The position numbers and the translations under genes were made by a program. Positions 32,230 to 41,106 of a stretch of 64,000 bases of DNA are shown here, piece by piece (position 1 is the stretch's first letter; each line of letters begins with the position of its first letter). The notes under the pieces were generated by a model. It was not told the origin of the DNA. It did not search any database and was given only the letters and a program-made list of their open reading frames with translations. Source of the stretch: Bacillus thermotolerans (lineage in GTDB: Bacteria > Bacillota > Bacilli > Bacillales > Domibacillaceae); the NCBI RefSeq assembly GCF_000812025.2, contig NZ_JWJE02000008.1:60257-124256 (forward strand), read 5' to 3'.

Positions 32230-32246
32230 TTGGCATGAATCTTGCT
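32230..32246 (+). promoter_or_regulatory. Sigma-54 (-24/-12) promoter of the nitrilase operon
   Basis: TTGGCATGAATCTTGCT: GG and GC dinucleotides separated by exactly 10 bp, matching YTGGCAC-N5-TTGCW in all but one base. It is 27 bases upstream of the ATG of the nitrilase gene. Confidence 0.9.
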
Positions 32247-32272
32247 TTATTACGGCAAGGAGGTGCTTTTCA

Positions 32273-33163
32273 ATGAATCATATAACCATTGCTGCCGTTC
32301 AAATGGATCCGAAGCTTGGCGAGCATAGCCAAAACATGGACAGTATTTTACGCTTGGCAAAAGAAGCCGTACAGAAAGAGGCAACGGTCATTGTCTTCCC
32401 GGAATGTGCCCTAACCGGGATTAGTGCCGACTCGATCGAAGAAGCAAAAAACATCGCCCTGCCCCGCCATGGCGACTGGACTCAGCCATTTAACCAGCTG
32501 ACAGCCGATCACGATGTGTATCTCGCTATTGGACTTTTAGAGTCGGCAGACGGCCAAGTCTTTAACTCTCTTTATCTCTTCGGCGAAGGAAAGGTTCTGC
32601 ACATGTACAGAAAAGCTCATTTAACGAATTTAGGAGCCGATCGTTTTGTCGCAAAAGGAGACACTCCTTTCGTACCCGTCGAAACAAAGATTGGCAAGCT
32701 CGGATTATTGATTTGCTACGACAGCCGCTTCCCTGAACAGGCACGGGTATTAAGCCTGCAGGGCGCTCAAATTTTACTTCACAGCACGAACCTGCCGATG
32801 ACGGCAAGCGATCATGTCGAGTTGCTTCTGCCGTCAAGGGCGAACGAAAACAGAGTGTACGTCGTATCAGCCGGGAGAGTTGGCGTGGAAAGAGGAATGC
32901 GCTTTTTAGGAAGAAGTACGGTTTATAACTTGGATGGCGCAGTCCTTTCCGAGGCAGATGGCCAGACCGAGACCATTATTTATGCAGCGGTCGACATAGA
33001 CGCAGCTAAAGAGAAGGACGTTACCTTCCCACCAACACCTGATAAACCTTGTACACAGGTAAACTCCTTATTTTCCTCCAGAAGACCTGATTTATATGGA
33101 GAAATCACGAAAACAGACAACAGAAAGGTGATCACTCATGGAACAGCAAATGTACAAAATTAA
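32273..33163 (+). CDS. Carbon-nitrogen hydrolase (nitrilase superfamily)
   Basis: 296 residues. Catalytic triad visible: Glu44 (F-P-E-C-A-L), Lys114 (Y-R-K-A-H-L) and Cys148 (L-I-C-Y-D). The superfamily hydrolyses amides, carbamoyl amines or nitriles; C-Y-D-x-R-F-P-E recalls omega-amidase/carbamoylputrescine amidase-like members. The ATG at 32273 with AAGGAGGT 8 bases upstream is chosen over the longer frame. First gene of a sigma-54-driven operon; the next gene begins 26 bases before its end. Confidence 0.9.
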   Translation: MNHITIAAVQMDPKLGEHSQNMDSILRLAKEAVQKEATVIVFPECALTGISADSIEEAKNIALPRHGDWTQPFNQLTADHDVYLAIGLLESADGQVFNSLYLFGEGKVLHMYRKAHLTNLGADRFVAKGDTPFVPVETKIGKLGLLICYDSRFPEQARVLSLQGAQILLHSTNLPMTASDHVELLLPSRANENRVYVVSAGRVGVERGMRFLGRSTVYNLDGAVLSEADGQTETIIYAAVDIDAAKEKDVTFPPTPDKPCTQVNSLFSSRRPDLYGEITKTDNRKVITHGTANVQN

Positions 33164-34391
33164 TTCAAACCGCCTCCTCTCTTCTATTCAGACGAGCGCC
33201 AAATACGGCACGCTGCCAAACGGCGGACTCGGACGAGTAGCTTTAAGTAAAGAGGATCAGCAAATAAGAGACCTGCTAAAAAGCTGGATGGAAGACTGTA
33301 ATCTTGATGTCCGCGTAGACGACTTTGGCAACATGTACGGGCGGCGCGAAGGGAAAGACCCTCATGCTTCTCCGGTTGTCATCGGCTCTCACCTGGACAC
33401 GCAGCCCATCGGCGGAAAGTACGACGGCGTGCTCGGCGTCATGGCAGCGCTGGAGGTGATCCGCACACTCAATGATGAAGGGGTAGCGACGAATAGACCG
33501 ATTGAAATGGTCAACTTCACAAACGAGGAAGGAGCAAGATTCGAGCCCGCCCTGCTTGGATCCGGCGGGATTGCGCGCGTCTTTTCAGCGGAAAGCATTA
33601 TGAACACGAAGGATAAAGACGGAAAAACATTCGGCGAGGAATTAGAAAACATCGGGTACAACGGATCAGCGCAAAACCGTTTATCGGATCCGTATTGCTA
33701 TGTCGAACTGCATATTGAACAAGGGCCCGTCCTTGAAGACAGCGGTGCCTCTATCGGCGTCGTGACCGGGATTCAGGGCATCAGCAGCCTAGAGGTCACC
33801 ATCCATGGCCGCACGAGCCATGCCGGCACTACCCCAATGAAAAACAGAAGAGATGCTATGCTGTTAGCGGCCAAGATGATTCAGCAAACCTATAAAACAG
33901 CTGAACATACCCCTGACCTGTTAGTTACTGTCGGGCGCATCCAGGCATCTCCTAACGTCACGAATTCACTCGCTGAACAAGTCGTCTTTTCTATTGATGT
34001 CCGCCACCCAGAAGATACCGTCCGAGAACAGTACACGAATGAGATCAAAGAAAAGATAAGCACCCTTGCCTTAGTCGAAAAAATGGATATGCACATTAAA
34101 GACATCGTGGAGATGAAAGCAGAGATTTTCGCTAAAGACATTGTTGAAGGAGTGGAAGCGGCGGCCCGCAAGCACGGCTATTCATCGAAAAGGGTTATAA
34201 GCGGCGCCGGGCATGACGCCATGTACATGAATAAACTGGCACCAACTGGCATGATTTTCATCCCAAGCATCGGCGGTGTCAGCCACTGTGAAGAGGAATT
34301 CAGTGAAGAGGCAGATATCGAAAAAGGCGCCCAAACCCTCTTGGAGCTGACGTTGACACTGGCCAACCGGGACAAAGAGCTGCAGCGATAA
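33138..34391 (+). CDS. M20-family amidohydrolase (N-carbamoyl-L-amino-acid hydrolase/allantoate type)
   Basis: 417 residues. Metal-binding motifs G-S-H-L-D-T-Q-P-I-G-G-K-Y-D-G, N-E-E-G-A-R-F, E-L-H-I-E-Q-G-P-V-L-E and the C-terminal S-G-A-G-H-D-A-M-Y match AmaB/HyuC/AllC enzymes that remove a carbamoyl or ureido group. Probable substrates are N-carbamoyl amino acids or ureides; sequence alone does not separate them. Overlap with the nitrilase gene indicates coupling. Confidence 0.9.
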   Translation: MEQQMYKINSNRLLSSIQTSAKYGTLPNGGLGRVALSKEDQQIRDLLKSWMEDCNLDVRVDDFGNMYGRREGKDPHASPVVIGSHLDTQPIGGKYDGVLGVMAALEVIRTLNDEGVATNRPIEMVNFTNEEGARFEPALLGSGGIARVFSAESIMNTKDKDGKTFGEELENIGYNGSAQNRLSDPYCYVELHIEQGPVLEDSGASIGVVTGIQGISSLEVTIHGRTSHAGTTPMKNRRDAMLLAAKMIQQTYKTAEHTPDLLVTVGRIQASPNVTNSLAEQVVFSIDVRHPEDTVREQYTNEIKEKISTLALVEKMDMHIKDIVEMKAEIFAKDIVEGVEAAARKHGYSSKRVISGAGHDAMYMNKLAPTGMIFIPSIGGVSHCEEEFSEEADIEKGAQTLLELTLTLANRDKELQR

Positions 34392-34414
34392 ACTTTCTAT
34401 ACGAGGTGAACATA

Positions 34415-35701
34415 ATGGAAAATACAGTAACGAACGTAATGGCGAAAGTATTTGAAGAAGTAGAAGCGTCTTGGGAAGAGGAAGTGCGCTTCTTACAGGA
34501 TCTCGGGCGTTTCCCTTCTACACTCGGCAATGAGGAGCCGATTCAGCGTTTCATTGCCGACTTTTTAGAAAAGGAATTAAAATTAACCGTTTCTAAAGTC
34601 ATCCCTGATCCGGAAAAATTATCTTCCCATCCGGGGTACTCTAAGCCTGAATGGTCCTACGAAAACAGACCAGTGGTTGTCGGCGAATACCGTGCCAGCG
34701 GAGAGAAACAAGGAAAAAGCGTGATTTTCCAAGGACACATTGATGTTGTCAGCCCTGAACCCACGTCCACCTGGAGCTATGATCCGTGGGGATCTACCAT
34801 CGTCGGAAACAAAATGTACGGACGCGGGATTGCTGATATGAAAGCCGGCGTCGCCGCGATGATCTTTGCCCTAAAAGCGATTCGCTCGGCCAATGTGGAG
34901 CTCTCGTCAGACGTGCTGATTAAAACGGTCACAGAGGAAGAATGCACAGGAAATGGAGCTTTAGCGGCCATTGAGGAAGGATTCAAAGCCGATGCTGCCC
35001 TTATCCCTGAACCTCTGGGCCAGCAAGGGTTAACCGCTCAGGTTGGCGTCATCTGGGTTCGAATCAACGTCAAAGGGTTAGGCGCCCACACAGAAAGAGC
35101 CGATCAGGCTGTCAATGCGATCGTGCAAAGCTACAAAATGGTCGACGCTCTCTTAGAATACGAAAAAGAATTAAATAACCGCCCGAAGCATGAGGCGTTT
35201 GCGCAGCACCCTCACCCAAACAACATTAACATCGGGAAAATTCACTCCGGAGACTGGCCTTCAACCGTTCCTTCTGAATGTACGATTGAAGCGAGAGTCG
35301 GCTTTCCGCCAGGGGTGAATCCACAGGAAATAAAGGATGAATTAAAGGCCTTCTTGCTGAAAGCCGCTGAGAAGGATGAATGGCTCCGTGAAAACCCGCC
35401 GGAGATCAGCTTTTACGGCTTCCACGCTGAAGGGTTTGCGATTGATCCAAATCAAGACTTGTTCAAGACACTAGAGAAGGCTCACCAGGTCGTAGAGGAG
35501 CGTCCGCTGACAACCGCTTCTTTTACCGGCACAACAGATGCACGGTTTTACAATCTCTACTATGATATTCCGTCTACCTGCTACGGGCCTACGGGGGCGA
35601 GTCTTCACGGTCCCGATGAATGGGTGGACTTAGAGAGCGTGAAACGGGTCACCAAAACATATGCTGCCTTTTTACTAGAATGGTGCAAATACAAAGCTTA
35701 A
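34415..35701 (+). CDS. M20-family peptidase/deacylase (ArgE/DapE-like)
   Basis: 428 residues. First metal motif G-H-I-D-V-V-S-P-E, then G-R-G-I-A-D-M-K-A-G, and E-E-E-C-T-G-N-G-A. Such enzymes hydrolyse N-acyl amino acids or small peptides. The ATG at 34415 with GAGGTGA is preferred over one 9 bases upstream. It is the second M20 enzyme of the operon, so the pathway probably removes two different N-substituents. Confidence 0.88.
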   Translation: MENTVTNVMAKVFEEVEASWEEEVRFLQDLGRFPSTLGNEEPIQRFIADFLEKELKLTVSKVIPDPEKLSSHPGYSKPEWSYENRPVVVGEYRASGEKQGKSVIFQGHIDVVSPEPTSTWSYDPWGSTIVGNKMYGRGIADMKAGVAAMIFALKAIRSANVELSSDVLIKTVTEEECTGNGALAAIEEGFKADAALIPEPLGQQGLTAQVGVIWVRINVKGLGAHTERADQAVNAIVQSYKMVDALLEYEKELNNRPKHEAFAQHPHPNNINIGKIHSGDWPSTVPSECTIEARVGFPPGVNPQEIKDELKAFLLKAAEKDEWLRENPPEISFYGFHAEGFAIDPNQDLFKTLEKAHQVVEERPLTTASFTGTTDARFYNLYYDIPSTCYGPTGASLHGPDEWVDLESVKRVTKTYAAFLLEWCKYKA

Positions 35702-35747
35702 TTGGACGACCATGATGTTTATTCACTCTTAAAGGGGGCTGATTCCA

Positions 35748-35924
35748 GTGAATACCGGTGCATTGCTATTATTTGTTAACGCCATTTTAACGACTCTGCT
35801 GTCCGCTGGCATTGTTATTTGGATTCTGCGAAAAGAATACTTGCCAACTATTAAAAGATTGGAAGAGGAAGAACAAACAAATAAAAATATGGAGTTTCGT
35901 AATCAAATGAAGAAGGAGAGTTAA
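35748..35924 (+). CDS. Small membrane protein, accessory subunit of the adjacent symporter
   Basis: 58 residues, GTG start with AAAGGGGG upstream. One membrane helix (~5-25: A-L-L-L-F-V-N-A-I-L-T-T-L-L) and a charged C-terminal tail with K-R-L-E-E-E-E-Q. It ends 3 bases before the sodium:solute symporter start. Small single-helix partners directly ahead of SSS-family symporters are known in Bacillaceae as small accessory proteins. Confidence 0.75.
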   Translation: MNTGALLLFVNAILTTLLSAGIVIWILRKEYLPTIKRLEEEEQTNKNMEFRNQMKKES

Positions 35925-35927
35925 TAG

Positions 35928-37520
35928 ATGGAGAGGATTGTATTCTTTATCGTAGTGGCTATCTATATCCTTGCTGGGGTGGCTGTTACTAGATATGTAA
36001 AGAACAAAGACGATTTTTATGTGATGAGTGAGAAAGGGTCGACCCTTTTAATTGTCGGAACGCTGGCGGCTACTTATTTAAGTGCCGTTACCCTCCTTGG
36101 GATCGGCGGCATGGTGTATAACGAAGGCCCTGTCCCTCACGTAGCCTTCGGTTCCTTTGGCGCCTGGTTGGGAACGTTATTTGCTGTTATTTACGTCGGC
36201 AGAAAGATGAAATCATTAAATTGCCAAACGATTCCTGACTTTTTCGAAAAGCGGTTTAACAACAAATGGGTAACTGTCATTGCGGTTTCCATCATGATCA
36301 TCGCCCTCTTAGGATACGGGGTGGTCCAGTTAATCGGTGCCGGAGTCGTGCTGGCAGAGATTTTAGACATCCCATTCCCGGTTTTGATCTTGCTGTTCAC
36401 AGGGGCTCTTTTAATCTTTAGCGCCTTAGGCGGCATGTTTGGTGTCGTGGTAACCGACACGTTAATGTTTTTCACGATGCTGGCTATTTCCCTTATCATT
36501 GCTCCATTAATCATTGGCCAAGCTGGCCTGGACCAGATTAAGAGCTTAGGTGAAGTGATTCCAAATTATTGGGGAGTCACGGGAGCAGAGGAAAGGCCGA
36601 TGGGCTGGGTCGTTTCCCAGTTTTTAATGTGGATTTTGTTCTTCGGCTGCACACCTGCATTAGTATCGCGGGTATTTCCAGCGAAAAATGACTTTGTTGT
36701 TTTAAAAACAGCCGTGATCGGTATTTTCTGTGCGCCATTAATGCAAATTTTTATATTCCTGGCAGCGGCTGCGATGCAAGTCCTCCAGCCGGGCATTGAT
36801 CCAGCTGACCGGATGTTCATTGTCGGCTTAATGGATTACACCCCTTCTGCCCTAGCAGGAGTTGGACTAGCCGGACTGATGGCTTCCATTATGTCTACCG
36901 CCTCTACCCTCTTTGTCTTAACAGGCTTTGCCTTGGCGAAAGACTTATTTGAAAATGTGCTTCATAAGGATATAGATGAAAAGAAAGGGCTCATTCTAGG
37001 TCGGGCGGCTCAAATTGTGATTGCGGTTGTCGTTTGCATTATTGCCATCATGCAGCCTTCCTCGATCTTTTGGATCTCAATTTATGCAGGCTCCATTTTC
37101 GCTGTTTCCTGGATGCCGACCATCATTGCCAGCTTTGAATGGAAGCGCATGAACAGCAAAGCCGCCATTGCCAGCATGTCAGCCGGAGTCATCAGCTTTA
37201 TTGTACTCGGAGAACTGAACAAAAGAGAAGTGATCCATTTATCGCCGAACTTTGATCACTTTTACGTCTCCATTATCATCTCGATTGCTGCCCTGCTGCT
37301 AACAGGGTTTCTCACCAAGCCCACCGAACATGAACAGTTTTACTATGAACAAATGAAAACATCGAAGCTTTCTACTTCTACGATTCAATCCATCCTGGCC
37401 AAACCGAACGGACTGGCGGAATTAAGAAGCGAATACAAGAAGACATTCACCTATGCGGTTTCATTTGTTGTTATTTCTGTTGTTCTCTGGGGATATTTTA
37501 TTGTAAATATGGCTCTTTAA
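35928..37520 (+). CDS. Sodium:solute symporter family transporter
   Basis: 530 residues with about 13 membrane helices. SSS-family features: N-terminal Y-V-K-N-K-D-D-F-Y, L-G-T-L-A-A-T-Y-L-S-A-V-T-like segment (T-L-A-A-T-Y-L-S-A), and G-L-M-A-S-I-M-S-T-A-S-T in the middle. It likely imports the amino-acid derivative degraded by the upstream hydrolases with Na+. RBS GGAGAG precedes the ATG. Final gene of the operon, followed by a strong terminator. Confidence 0.92.
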   Translation: MERIVFFIVVAIYILAGVAVTRYVKNKDDFYVMSEKGSTLLIVGTLAATYLSAVTLLGIGGMVYNEGPVPHVAFGSFGAWLGTLFAVIYVGRKMKSLNCQTIPDFFEKRFNNKWVTVIAVSIMIIALLGYGVVQLIGAGVVLAEILDIPFPVLILLFTGALLIFSALGGMFGVVVTDTLMFFTMLAISLIIAPLIIGQAGLDQIKSLGEVIPNYWGVTGAEERPMGWVVSQFLMWILFFGCTPALVSRVFPAKNDFVVLKTAVIGIFCAPLMQIFIFLAAAAMQVLQPGIDPADRMFIVGLMDYTPSALAGVGLAGLMASIMSTASTLFVLTGFALAKDLFENVLHKDIDEKKGLILGRAAQIVIAVVVCIIAIMQPSSIFWISIYAGSIFAVSWMPTIIASFEWKRMNSKAAIASMSAGVISFIVLGELNKREVIHLSPNFDHFYVSIIISIAALLLTGFLTKPTEHEQFYYEQMKTSKLSTSTIQSILAKPNGLAELRSEYKKTFTYAVSFVVISVVLWGYFIVNMAL

Positions 37521-37588
37521 TGATGAAGCAACCCCCTCTGGTGAGTGAGGATGCCAGGGGGGGAATGAATCGTCTTAAAAAGCAGCTG

Positions 37589-37623
37589 AAAAAACCACTA
37601 ACGCAGACAGTTAGTGGTTTTTT
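37589..37623 (+). terminator. Terminator of the nitrilase/symporter operon
   Basis: AAAAAACCACTAAC-(7)-GTTAGTGGTTTTTT; strong stem and T-run, symmetric enough to serve the convergent cupin gene too. Confidence 0.93.
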
Positions 37624-37663
37624 CATCCCATTCACTATTCAATAGAAAATGCATTTATTCACC

Positions 37664-38161
37664 TTACAAAAACAGTTCCTTGTTAATCGGAATATTATTT
37701 TCCCGGCAATACGTTTCATAATGATTGATCATCCAAAAGGTATCCATAACAAGATTCGTGTTTTCATCTTCATCCAAAAACTCTAAGACCCCATGTACAT
37801 GGAAATATATTTTTGCTCCATGATCTGACACAAGGGTATGCGTTCTGCCCGGACTCTCGCATACAAAGTCTCCCGCTCGAGACACCCAGTCATATTCTTC
37901 ATATCTCCAGCTGCCCTCTAGTGTCATCGCTTGTACAGGTCCGCGGTGGCGATGAATGCCCAGTCCCCCATAACCGTCCACTCTTAAAATGACAGCCGTT
38001 GAGTTATTGCGCACATCAAAGTTGAGATAACGAATATACACGTTTTCAGACAAAAATGGCATCCACGGTGATGTTTCCTCTGATGAACTGATATAGCCTT
38101 CCTCTACGGCATACTTGTCCCTTGCTTGGTCCACCGCACGCTCAATTTCAATTAAAGACAT
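37664..38161 (-). CDS. Cupin dioxygenase-like protein
   Basis: 165 residues, one cupin barrel. Metal-binding pattern G-I-H-R-H-R-G-P-V (~68-76) with a downstream E (L-E-G-S-W) and H (R-T-H-T-L), as in 2,4'-dihydroxyacetophenone dioxygenase/acetylacetone dioxygenase-like cupins. Substrate unknown. It lies between the two sigma-54-regulated operons and follows the AmiC-like regulator gene, but a terminator separates them. Confidence 0.75.
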   Translation of the reverse strand: MSLIEIERAVDQARDKYAVEEGYISSSEETSPWMPFLSENVYIRYLNFDVRNNSTAVILRVDGYGGLGIHRHRGPVQAMTLEGSWRYEEYDWVSRAGDFVCESPGRTHTLVSDHGAKIYFHVHGVLEFLDEDENTNLVMDTFWMINHYETYCRENNIPINKELFL

Positions 38162-38325
38162 CTCCCTACACCCCTCATCGTTAGACTCTACAGCTTCTAT
38201 AGCTTAATATAAAATTCAGAATATTTCAAATAAATTGATTAGAATTCTCTCAACTTACCTCTTTTAATTAGATGATTATACAGCTAAACAGGAACTTCCT
38301 AATAAAACAGAGATTAATAAAGAAT

Positions 38326-38353
38326 AAAAGAAGGGTACCTCCACCCTTCTTTT
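38326..38353 (-). terminator. Terminator of the receptor-fused sigma-54 activator gene
   Basis: AAAAGAAGGGT pairs with ACCCTTCTTTT around a 6-base loop, followed on the minus strand by TTTTATTCTTTATT; it begins inside the stop codon. Confidence 0.85.
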
Positions 38354-40631
38354 AAACAATGACACCGTACTCTTTTATTTTACGATATAAGGTGCTTCTA
38401 GCAATGCCTAAGCGCTCGGAGGCATCCTTTACCGTTTTTGCTTCTTTTAAAGCTTGCTCAATGAGCTGCTTTTCGTAATTCTTCATGGACGTCGGCTGGC
38501 GCTCTTTCCGCTTGTAATAGCCTAATAGTGTTTTTGGCAAATGGTCAAGTTCAATTTGCTGATGGTCTTTCCCGGCAAGCAGGAATGCTCTTTCCAGTAC
38601 ATTTTTCAGTTCTCTAATATTACCTGGCCAATGATACTGGATGAATGCTTGCACCACTTCATTACTGATACTTTCAGGTCCCTCCCCATATAACTGAACG
38701 AACTGCTGCAGGAGTTCGCGTGAGAGGTGTGCAATATCTTCCGTGCGCTCTCTCAGCGCTGGAATCGTAATAGACAATACGTTTAACCGGTAAAATAAAT
38801 CTGATCGAAAAGAGCCGTTATAGGCGATTTCCTCGGCGAGGTTGCGATGAGTGGCGGCTATAATTCTCACGTCGACTTCTCTCTCTTTCGTGTCACCGAG
38901 ACGGACGATCCTCTTCGTTTCGAGTGCTCTTAACAGGACAACCTGCAGCTCGAGCGGCATATCGCCAATTTCATCAAGAAACAATGTTCCTCCATGGGCC
39001 GCTTCAAATTTCCCTATGGATCCTCCCCTTTTAGCACCTGTAAACGCGCCATCCACAAAGCCGAACAGCTCACTCGTAATGAGTTCTCTCGGCAGCAAAC
39101 CAGTATTAACAGCAATAAACGGACCTTGTTTCCGGTCGCTCTGCTCATGAATGGTTCGAGCCATTACCTCCTTCCCTGTTCCTGTCTCTCCAAGAATTAA
39201 GACATTTGCTGCAGAGCGGGAGGCTAGCTTCGCCACCTCAAGCTCTTGCCGATACCCCTCACTGAATGTCTCGATATGACCGAATGCAAACAACGAATCT
39301 TTAACGACTTCGTTTCTCTTTGGCTTAAGCATGTATACGTGCTGATGGCTCGCTTGATAGTGCTGTGTATGAAAAGACTGGTAAATATCCTGAAGTCTCT
39401 TTCTAGTAAGAAGTTGCTCTTCATGAAGTCCCGTCATTTGAGCGGCCTTGCTGCTCAGATAGAGAACTTCCCTCCGCTCGGACAACACGAGGATTGCCTC
39501 CTCACTCACCCTGCCCCACGTTTCAAGCACCACTTCATTTAAACGTTCGGTTTGACTGAGTTTCGCTCTAAATGGCCTTGGAGGAATGCTTCCCTCTGAA
39601 TCCCAAACAATCTCAAACTGGCCATCCGCTTGAGCCTTGCCGATTTTTACCGGCCTGGCTAAATGGCGGTGATCGGCATCCACATACACTTGACCGCCTG
39701 CTGTTTCAAGCGTCCTGGCGCTCAAATGATGAAATACATGACGATAACCTGTACTTTTCCCTTCTAGCACACTGTCAATCACCAGTTTCGTTCCTAAATA
39801 CGTATTAAACATAACAGAGGAAATAGCCCGGTCTTTCCCAACTGCTCGATGAAATTTAGTAACAAACTCTGCATTCAAAGGACTTGCAATCGACTGAAAA
39901 TACCCGGCAGAACTATAATGTCCTGCCCCGTACTCGTGTCCCATGGCAGCGATTTCTGTCTCTTTCGTAATCGGGCTGAAAATAGGCAGTTCTTCTGGCT
40001 GAACCCCCACCCTCTTATATTGACGGTAAAACGAAATGACACTGTTCCCCACAAGCGTCGAAAAAATAGCGTCCGGCTTTTTCAAATGGATATCCTCTAA
40101 AATTTTATAAAAATTCCTTTGTCCAAAAGGAACATAGGCCTCTCCAACGACCGTTCCTCCGACCTCCTGCAAATAAGTTCGGACCTGATCATTGGTTTGC
40201 CTTGGATAAATATAATCCGTTCCTATGCAATACACTTTATTACCATATTGGTTTGTAAAGTAATCTAGAAGGGTACGAACTTGCTGATTGGGCACTTCCC
40301 CGGCGTAAAATACATTCGGATGGCATTCATGCCCCTCGTACAAAGTAGGATAGACGAGTAGACAATCATATTTTTCTAATATCGGTAAAATGGCTTTCCG
40401 GCAGGCCGACGTGTAACAGCCTATAAAAATCTTGACTCCTTCTTTGGCAAGCGCCTCTGCTTCTTGGGCACTCTTAAGCGGATCTGAGCAAATATCACGG
40501 GTGATCGCTTCAATCGCATATCCTTTCTCCTGATACTCACTCATCGCAAACACGGCCGCTTCATATTGCCCCTTTTCAGTAATGGACGTCGTCCCTGTGA
40601 GCGAAAACAACAAACCAATTTTTATCTCCAT
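38352..40631 (-). CDS. Sigma-54 activator fused to an AmiC/UrtA-like solute-receptor domain
   Basis: 759 residues. Residues 1-~355 are a periplasmic-binding-protein type-1 fold without signal peptide ([36 protein letters not shown]), as in AmiC and urea/amide receptors. A PAS-like stretch (~370-450) leads to an AAA+ domain (~470-700) with [14 protein letters not shown] and [11 protein letters not shown], then a Fis HTH. So ligand receptor and sigma-54 activator are one cytoplasmic polypeptide, where Pseudomonas AmiC/AmiR uses two proteins and antitermination. Probable inducer: an amide or urea derivative; target: the divergent amidase operon. Confidence 0.88.
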   Translation of the reverse strand: MEIKIGLLFSLTGTTSITEKGQYEAAVFAMSEYQEKGYAIEAITRDICSDPLKSAQEAEALAKEGVKIFIGCYTSACRKAILPILEKYDCLLVYPTLYEGHECHPNVFYAGEVPNQQVRTLLDYFTNQYGNKVYCIGTDYIYPRQTNDQVRTYLQEVGGTVVGEAYVPFGQRNFYKILEDIHLKKPDAIFSTLVGNSVISFYRQYKRVGVQPEELPIFSPITKETEIAAMGHEYGAGHYSSAGYFQSIASPLNAEFVTKFHRAVGKDRAISSVMFNTYLGTKLVIDSVLEGKSTGYRHVFHHLSARTLETAGGQVYVDADHRHLARPVKIGKAQADGQFEIVWDSEGSIPPRPFRAKLSQTERLNEVVLETWGRVSEEAILVLSERREVLYLSSKAAQMTGLHEEQLLTRKRLQDIYQSFHTQHYQASHQHVYMLKPKRNEVVKDSLFAFGHIETFSEGYRQELEVAKLASRSAANVLILGETGTGKEVMARTIHEQSDRKQGPFIAVNTGLLPRELITSELFGFVDGAFTGAKRGGSIGKFEAAHGGTLFLDEIGDMPLELQVVLLRALETKRIVRLGDTKEREVDVRIIAATHRNLAEEIAYNGSFRSDLFYRLNVLSITIPALRERTEDIAHLSRELLQQFVQLYGEGPESISNEVVQAFIQYHWPGNIRELKNVLERAFLLAGKDHQQIELDHLPKTLLGYYKRKERQPTSMKNYEKQLIEQALKEAKTVKDASERLGIARSTLYRKIKEYGVIV

Positions 40632-40649
40632 GTCGTTTCCCCATCCCCT

Positions 40650-40747
40650 TGTCTCATTTTAAGAAAGCTGTCTCAAAATAGGACAACCTACATTCTTCCT
40701 TATCATACATATTTCCATATAATTTTACGAATATTCTGTCTCATTTT
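40650..40747. promoter_or_regulatory. Cluster of TGTCTCA repeats, probable activator sites
   Basis: TGTCTCATTTT at 40650 and 40737 and TGTCTCAAAAT at 40669. The 40737 copy is half of a dyad TGTCTCA-TTT-TGAAACA. They lie between the divergent receptor-fused activator and the amidase operon, ~50-145 bp upstream of the -24/-12 promoter. Confidence 0.6.
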
Positions 40748-40793
40748 GAAACACGGCTATTTACACCCCATCCTGTTATGTAAGCATTTTAAC

Positions 40794-40809
40794 GTGGCAC
40801 GGAACTTGC
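40794..40809 (+). promoter_or_regulatory. Sigma-54 (-24/-12) promoter of the amidase operon
   Basis: GTGGCACGGAACTTGC: perfect TGGCAC and TTGC elements with GG and GC 10 bp apart. The first gene starts 115 bases downstream. Confidence 0.92.
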
Positions 40810-40923
40810 GAGTATAGTGATGAGAATCACCACCTAGTCACTAAACATCTATCTCATAGAGTATGTTCCTATACTTACTGAAGAAGCTTTACCGTACTTA
40901 AGATGAAAAGGAGAGGGTTAACA

Positions 40924-41106
40924 ATGAAATTATCCGTGCGTGAGAGACTGGAAGACCAAGGAATCAGCGTAAAAGAAGATCATATTTCCGTTCTTGAAAA
41001 GCGCTGGCAAGCCATTGAACAAATGAAGGTCCAAACGAAGGATGCATCCTTGGCCGACTATGACATTTCGCTTCGCAATATTCCTGGAGGTGACCACATT
41101 GAGTAA
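40924..41106 (+). CDS. Small partner protein of the amidase (AtzG/GatC-like)
   Basis: 60 residues. Two amphipathic helices (V-R-E-R-L-E-D-Q-G-I and H-I-S-V-L-E-K-R-W-Q-A-I-E-Q-M) and a C-terminal D-I-S-L-R-N-I-P-G-G-D-H. This layout and its position directly before an amidase-signature gene resemble AtzG or GatC, small proteins that wrap around amidases. ATG at 40924, AGGAGAGGG upstream. Its end overlaps the TTG start of the amidase. Assignment is by size, end motif and context. Confidence 0.6.
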   Translation: MKLSVRERLEDQGISVKEDHISVLEKRWQAIEQMKVQTKDASLADYDISLRNIPGGDHIE

